A stretch of 11,802 nt of DNA from Acanthamoeba lenticulata. Its lineage: Eukaryota > Discosea > Longamoebia > Acanthamoebidae. Below the pieces are notes generated by a model. It made no database searches, was not told the origin of the DNA, and worked only from the letters and a program-made list of their open reading frames with translations. The position numbers were made by a program, and so were the translations under genes. The stretch is taken from the NCBI GenBank assembly GCA_002179805.1, contig NAVB01005405.1:1-11802 (forward strand). The letters run 5' to 3'. Positions 8,529-11,802 of this stretch are shown piece by piece; positions within the stretch are counted from its first letter, which is position 1, and the number at the start of each line of letters is the position of its first letter.

Positions 8529-10854
8529 TCAGGGACCGCCGCGCCGACGGCCGCGGCCACCGCGGCGGCCTCGGCCTCTTCCTCGACCTCGGCTGGCGCC
8601 GCGGGTGAAGCGGAGATTGACGCCGGTAGAGATGAGCGAGCCCAGGAGCTCGTCGCAGCGGAAGCACGCCGTGTGCTTGGTCTGGCCGTCGGGCAGGGGC
8701 GTCTTGTTCTTGTTGAAGTCGACGCACAGCAGGGTCGATCCGCACTCCTCGCAGTTGTCGTTCTCTGGCGTGATCTTATGCGCCCCTGTGATTGGACACA
8801 ACATCATCAAGTCAACTTATGGACAATAATTCAGAATTATTTATTTTTGCTGGAGATTGGCGCACCCTCAGGCAGGTAGACGACAAAGTTGCACTGGTTG
8901 CAGTCCATCTTCCACTTGGGCGCCGAGTTGGAGTCGAGCACGATCGTGCCGTCGCATTCCGGGCACCCGATGATGCCGTTGCGCGCCAGCGAGTGCTTTT
9001 ATCATCACCACAGACACAAACAGAAGCGGTAACGGTCAGCACTCAACAGCAGCAGCATGAAGACGTTAAGCAGCCGACCTTGCACGTGGGGTGGGTGCAG
9101 AGGTTGCAGGCCATGCCGGCCTGCATGCCATCGAGGGTCGGGTAGTTGTAGCAGAACGGGCACAGCGAGTAGGTCTTGGAGCCCACCGTGCAGAGCAGCA
9201 GCTCAAAGTTGTCCAGCGGGCACTGCAGCTCCTTGTACAGCTGGACTCCCCCCAAGAAAGTACATTAGATACAAAATTAGTGGGAAATAACATTTTAAAG
9301 AAAAATAAATGAATAAATAGAGACAATAGAAAGGAGCAAGCTGTTGCCTCAACTGAAGGAGGGGGGAGGGGGTGTGATCGCCTGAAGGAGCGCGCACCTT
9401 GATGCTGCCGTTGGGCGGGAGGTTGTAGGTCTCCTCGCACGTCTCGCAGTAAAGGCGTGCCGGTCTGAGCCCGACAAATAGTACAACACGGTCATCATTA
9501 CCATCGCCATCATGGTCGCGGGCATGAGCCCCATCATCATCGCCAGGGGGAGAAGGAGGCGGGGACGCACTTGAGGGGCAGGTATTTCATGTAGTGGCGG
9601 CACTTGCCGCACTTGGACCGGAACTTGGTGGGCATCGTGGTCAGCGCCGAGAACGACGCCTCGAAGAATTCGTCCATCTTGATGATCTGTCCACGTGCAT
9701 CATGCGGTGTGTCACATGATTGGTTATTATTGTTGTTGTTCCCCTCCTTTAGCACCACTTCATGATGATCAAAGGAAGATGAGAGGAAGAAAAGGTGGTG
9801 AGTACCTTGTCGACAAAATACCTGTACTTGTCGGTGAAGATGGCGAGGAGGTGCGCCACGACCTGGTCCCGGTCCGCCGCGCCCTTGGCAATGTGGTCCA
9901 CGCTCTTCTCCACGTTGGCGCGAACCAGGGGCAGCACAAGCTCCGGGTCGATACGGTGGTAGCCGTGCACCAGCGAGATCCCCAGCTTCGTCGGTACCAG
10001 GCGCCTGCCGTTGGCCGTTGGCCACCAACGGTCAGCAGCCATGCATACCACGCATAGCATGCCACGAAGCGCGTACCGGCCGCTCTCGACGCGGACGTAG
10101 TTGCGTTCGCAGATGTTGTTGATGTGGGTCGGGATGCTGGCGTCCGTGCCAATCCCGTGCTTCTCCATCTGTTAGCACCACATTAATGACAGGCCAATCA
10201 GCGGCGAGCTGAATGGGTCACTAATGGCGCACCAGCGTGATGAGCTCGCTCTCGGTGAGGTAGTCGGGCGGGCTCGTCTCGCCGTCCCGCAGCCGCAGGT
10301 CAGTCACCGCGAACGTGCTCCCTGTGGCAAGCGCAGCGCGCAGTCAGGTGGATCACCCGGGGGACGGGCATTGCCAGGATAAACCGGCACAGGGATGATA
10401 TTCAGGCATATAAATACCGGTGTATTTGTCGAGGCCCGTGATGCCGGCGTCGCGCACGGCCTGCCAGGGCATGATGAGCGTAAAGCCCGGCGAACGAAGG
10501 CGCTTGCCGCTGTAGCTAAAGGCCTCGCCGCCGAGGTCGAAGCGGCACTTGATCTTGTCGTAGCGGCAGTCGGGCGAGACCGTGGCGAGGAAGTGGCGCG
10601 TGATGTAGTCGTAAATGCGCCAGTCGTCGCCCTCCAGCTCGGACGACTCGACGCTGCGCATGGGCGTGATGGGCGGGTGGTCGCCCACGTCGACGCCCTC
10701 CTTGGCCTTGACGTCGCCGCGCTCGAGCAGCGACTGCACGAACTGGCCCCACACCGAGTGCGACTTCTGCATGGTCAGCGCGCCCATCAGGTCAAAGTTG
10801 GGGCTGTAGTGCGTCGTCTCCGTGCGCGGGTAGCTCACGTAGCCCGCAATGTAC
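8529..10854 (-). CDS. TOP3B: DNA/RNA topoisomerase III-beta, 3' part only (TOPRIM half missing)
   Basis: Nine exons on minus: 10854-10418, 10321-10233, 10168-10077, 10004-9806, 9686-9571, 9464-9398, 9240-9079, 8995-8866, 8785-8529. All joins keep phase and give 515 residues plus a split first codon; TGA at 8531-8529. Type IA topoisomerases pass DNA or RNA strands through a transient break held by a tyrosine. The first exon carries the active site GYVSYPRTETTHY (Tyr codon 10832-10830), then DHPPITPM, YITRHFLATVS, SPGFTLIMPWQ; later MEKHGIGTDASIPTHINNIC and LGISLVHGYHRIDPELVLP. The C-terminal half has paired CxxC fingers (CGKC/CETC, CPFC/CNLC, CPEC/CNQC, CEEC/CFRC) and an Arg/Gly tail, as in animal TOP3B, where the RGG box supports RNA work with TDRD3. 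The beta-type zinc fingers rule out bacterial topoisomerase I or plain TOP3A. More than 300 N-terminal residues (TOPRIM and domain I) are absent: upstream is a kinase exon. The first exon starts at a clean acceptor (catcag) where homologues read LYxxGY. Confidence 0.93.
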
Positions 10855-10932
10855 CTGATGGGGTCATCAGATGGTGAGAATTTTGCAATTAAATCAATAA
10901 ATACAAAATATAAAAAATAAGGAGAGGCGGAC
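10855..10932 (-). other. AT-rich junction between kinase exon and truncated TOP3B
   Basis: Sequence between the kinase codons (coding-quality to about 10933) and the first TOP3B exon. It is AT-rich, with gtccgc at 10932 as a possible donor (phase 1) and a good acceptor ending at 10855. TOP3B needs a phase-2 partner, so the 10932 donor would break the frame. A second donor, gtattt at 10904, is phase 2 and would make a 50-nt intron reading L-Y-I-A-G-Y across the join. Without splicing, the kinase frame reaches TAA at 10891-10889. Confidence 0.6.
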
Positions 10933-11725
10933 CGTGTCGAGCGTTGCCGCCTTCGAGACGAGCAAGAATTTCCATAATTTGGGCGAACGTAGGTCGTCGG
11001 TCTGGGTTGTGGTCCCAGCAGCTGATCATGAGGGCCACCAGCTCCGGTCGCTTCCGGCGGAGGCTGTCGGGCACGGTCGGGCGGGTGCCCTCCATGATGG
11101 CCATCTCGACCTTGTAGTCCCACGTCAGTTCGTCGAACGGCATGCGCTTCGTCAACAGCTCCTGTTTTTTTGTTTTTTTGTTTTTTTTCATTGGTTAATA
11201 ATAAATCTTTCTAGAAAGAAAATTCGCCAAAATTAAGAAAAGAAAAAAAAAGAGGAGAGACGCACGTAGAGGAGGATGCCATAGCTGTAGACGTCGGCCT
11301 TGGTGCTGTAGTGGTGCTCACCGTAGCTCAGTACCTCGGGCGCCGTCCAGCGGGTGGTGCCCACACGGTGGGTCATCGTCGTCGGCACCAGCTGCCGCGA
11401 GATGCCAAAGTCCGTGATCTTGGCGTGCCAGTTCTTGTCGATCTGTTGGTCAACAATCCGTTAAATTGATTGATCGATCAATCCTCGCGTGTGATGATGA
11501 TGGTTGTATGGCCCAGCATAGGAAGATGAAGGAGAAGAAGAAGGAGGCACGCACGAGGATGTTGGCCGACTTGAGGTCGCGGTGGATGAGCGGCGCCGGG
11601 GTGATGCTGTGGAGGTAGTTCATGCCGAGGGCGACCTCACGCGCGATGCGCTTGATGCGCTTGCCCGTCAGCTGCTTGGGCTTCTGCACGATAATGTCCA
11701 GCAAGCTGCCGCGCTCCACATATTC
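10889..11725 (-). CDS. TKL-type protein kinase catalytic domain, C-lobe (partial)
   Basis: Exons on minus 11725-11555, 11442-11266 and 11161 to about 10933 (or to the TAA at 10891-10889), phase 0 at both internal joins. The peptide begins at the hinge (EYVERGSLLDII) and carries the catalytic loop HRDLKSANIL, the DFG magnesium motif (ITDFGISRQ), the activation segment ending TTRWTAPEVL, ADVYSYGILLYELL, and the final CWDHNPDRRPTFAQIMEIL. These are subdomains VIb to XI complete with all catalytic residues. The TKL look (RWxAPE, CWDxxPxxRPTF) fits the large families of tyrosine-kinase-like Ser/Thr kinases in amoebae. The N-lobe with the glycine loop and Lys-Glu pair must lie beyond the right edge; 11726-11802 is AT-rich intron ending in a clean acceptor. 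What follows the kinase domain is unclear because TOP3B sequence starts about 80 bp later. Many amoebal TKL kinases sit in larger receptor-like or cyclase-linked proteins, so the true C-terminus may not be here. Confidence 0.9.
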
Positions 11726-11802
11726 CTGGATATTGGCGTGTTCGTCAGCCGCATTATCCACATTCTCCTCATTTCCACAATTTTTTAAAAATATATCATA
11801 AA

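Noticed and set aside
10395..10877. 160-codon plus-strand frame
   Set aside because: It lies antisense to the first TOP3B exon, whose protein is unmistakable; Ala/Val/Arg-rich composition is typical of GC-rich antisense.
11469..11482. 14-bp palindrome attgatcgatcaat
   Set aside because: It sits in an AT-rich kinase intron made of repeated ttga/atca units, so a chance palindrome is likely.
1..11802. CRISPR array, phage genes, transposons or bacterial operon
   Set aside because: No spaced repeats, no integrase or transposase motifs, no Shine-Dalgarno pattern; introns in nearly every gene show eukaryotic nuclear DNA.

Overview
The window looks like nuclear DNA of a GC-rich free-living protist. 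Coding exons are strongly GC-rich, genes are 100-340 bp apart, and almost every gene is cut by short GT-AG introns of 54-173 nt, mostly with donors gtacgN, gtgcgN or gttcN. This fits Acanthamoeba best; that placement is inferred from style, not from a database match. I built exon models by requiring consensus splice sites, matching intron phase and continuity with the known protein family. Exon coordinates are in each entry.

Layout, left to right. 1-111 (minus): possible 5' end of an unknown gene running off the window. 298-498 (plus): COX17, the mitochondrial copper chaperone, complete and intronless, facing away from the first gene across about 186 bp. 627-1974 (plus): an 8-exon rhomboid-family membrane protein close to plant RBL13. 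1975-2313: no secure gene, but coding-like pieces. 2314-4069 (plus): an acidic, low-complexity, probably nuclear protein of unknown function. 4194-5349 (plus): two-domain cytidine deaminase, 3 exons. 5580-8383 (minus): an 11-exon unknown protein with a membrane-like segment and a C-terminal MYND zinc finger. 8529-10854 (minus): nine exons of DNA/RNA topoisomerase III-beta, from just before the catalytic tyrosine to the RGG tail, with the TOPRIM half missing. 10889-11725 (minus): three exons of a TKL-type protein kinase catalytic domain, N-lobe beyond the window edge.

The genes do not form a pathway; this is ordinary eukaryotic gene packing. The feature most worth a second look is the boundary near 10855-10933. 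There the last visible kinase exon sits directly upstream, on the same strand, of a TOP3B exon that should be preceded by more than 300 residues of TOP3B. Possible explanations are an assembly misjoin, a genomic rearrangement or a kinase-topoisomerase fusion transcript. A splice that keeps the reading frame exists, but it needs an AT-rich stretch to be coding. Second is the MYND protein: eleven exons join without a phase conflict, yet most of it matches nothing I recognise.
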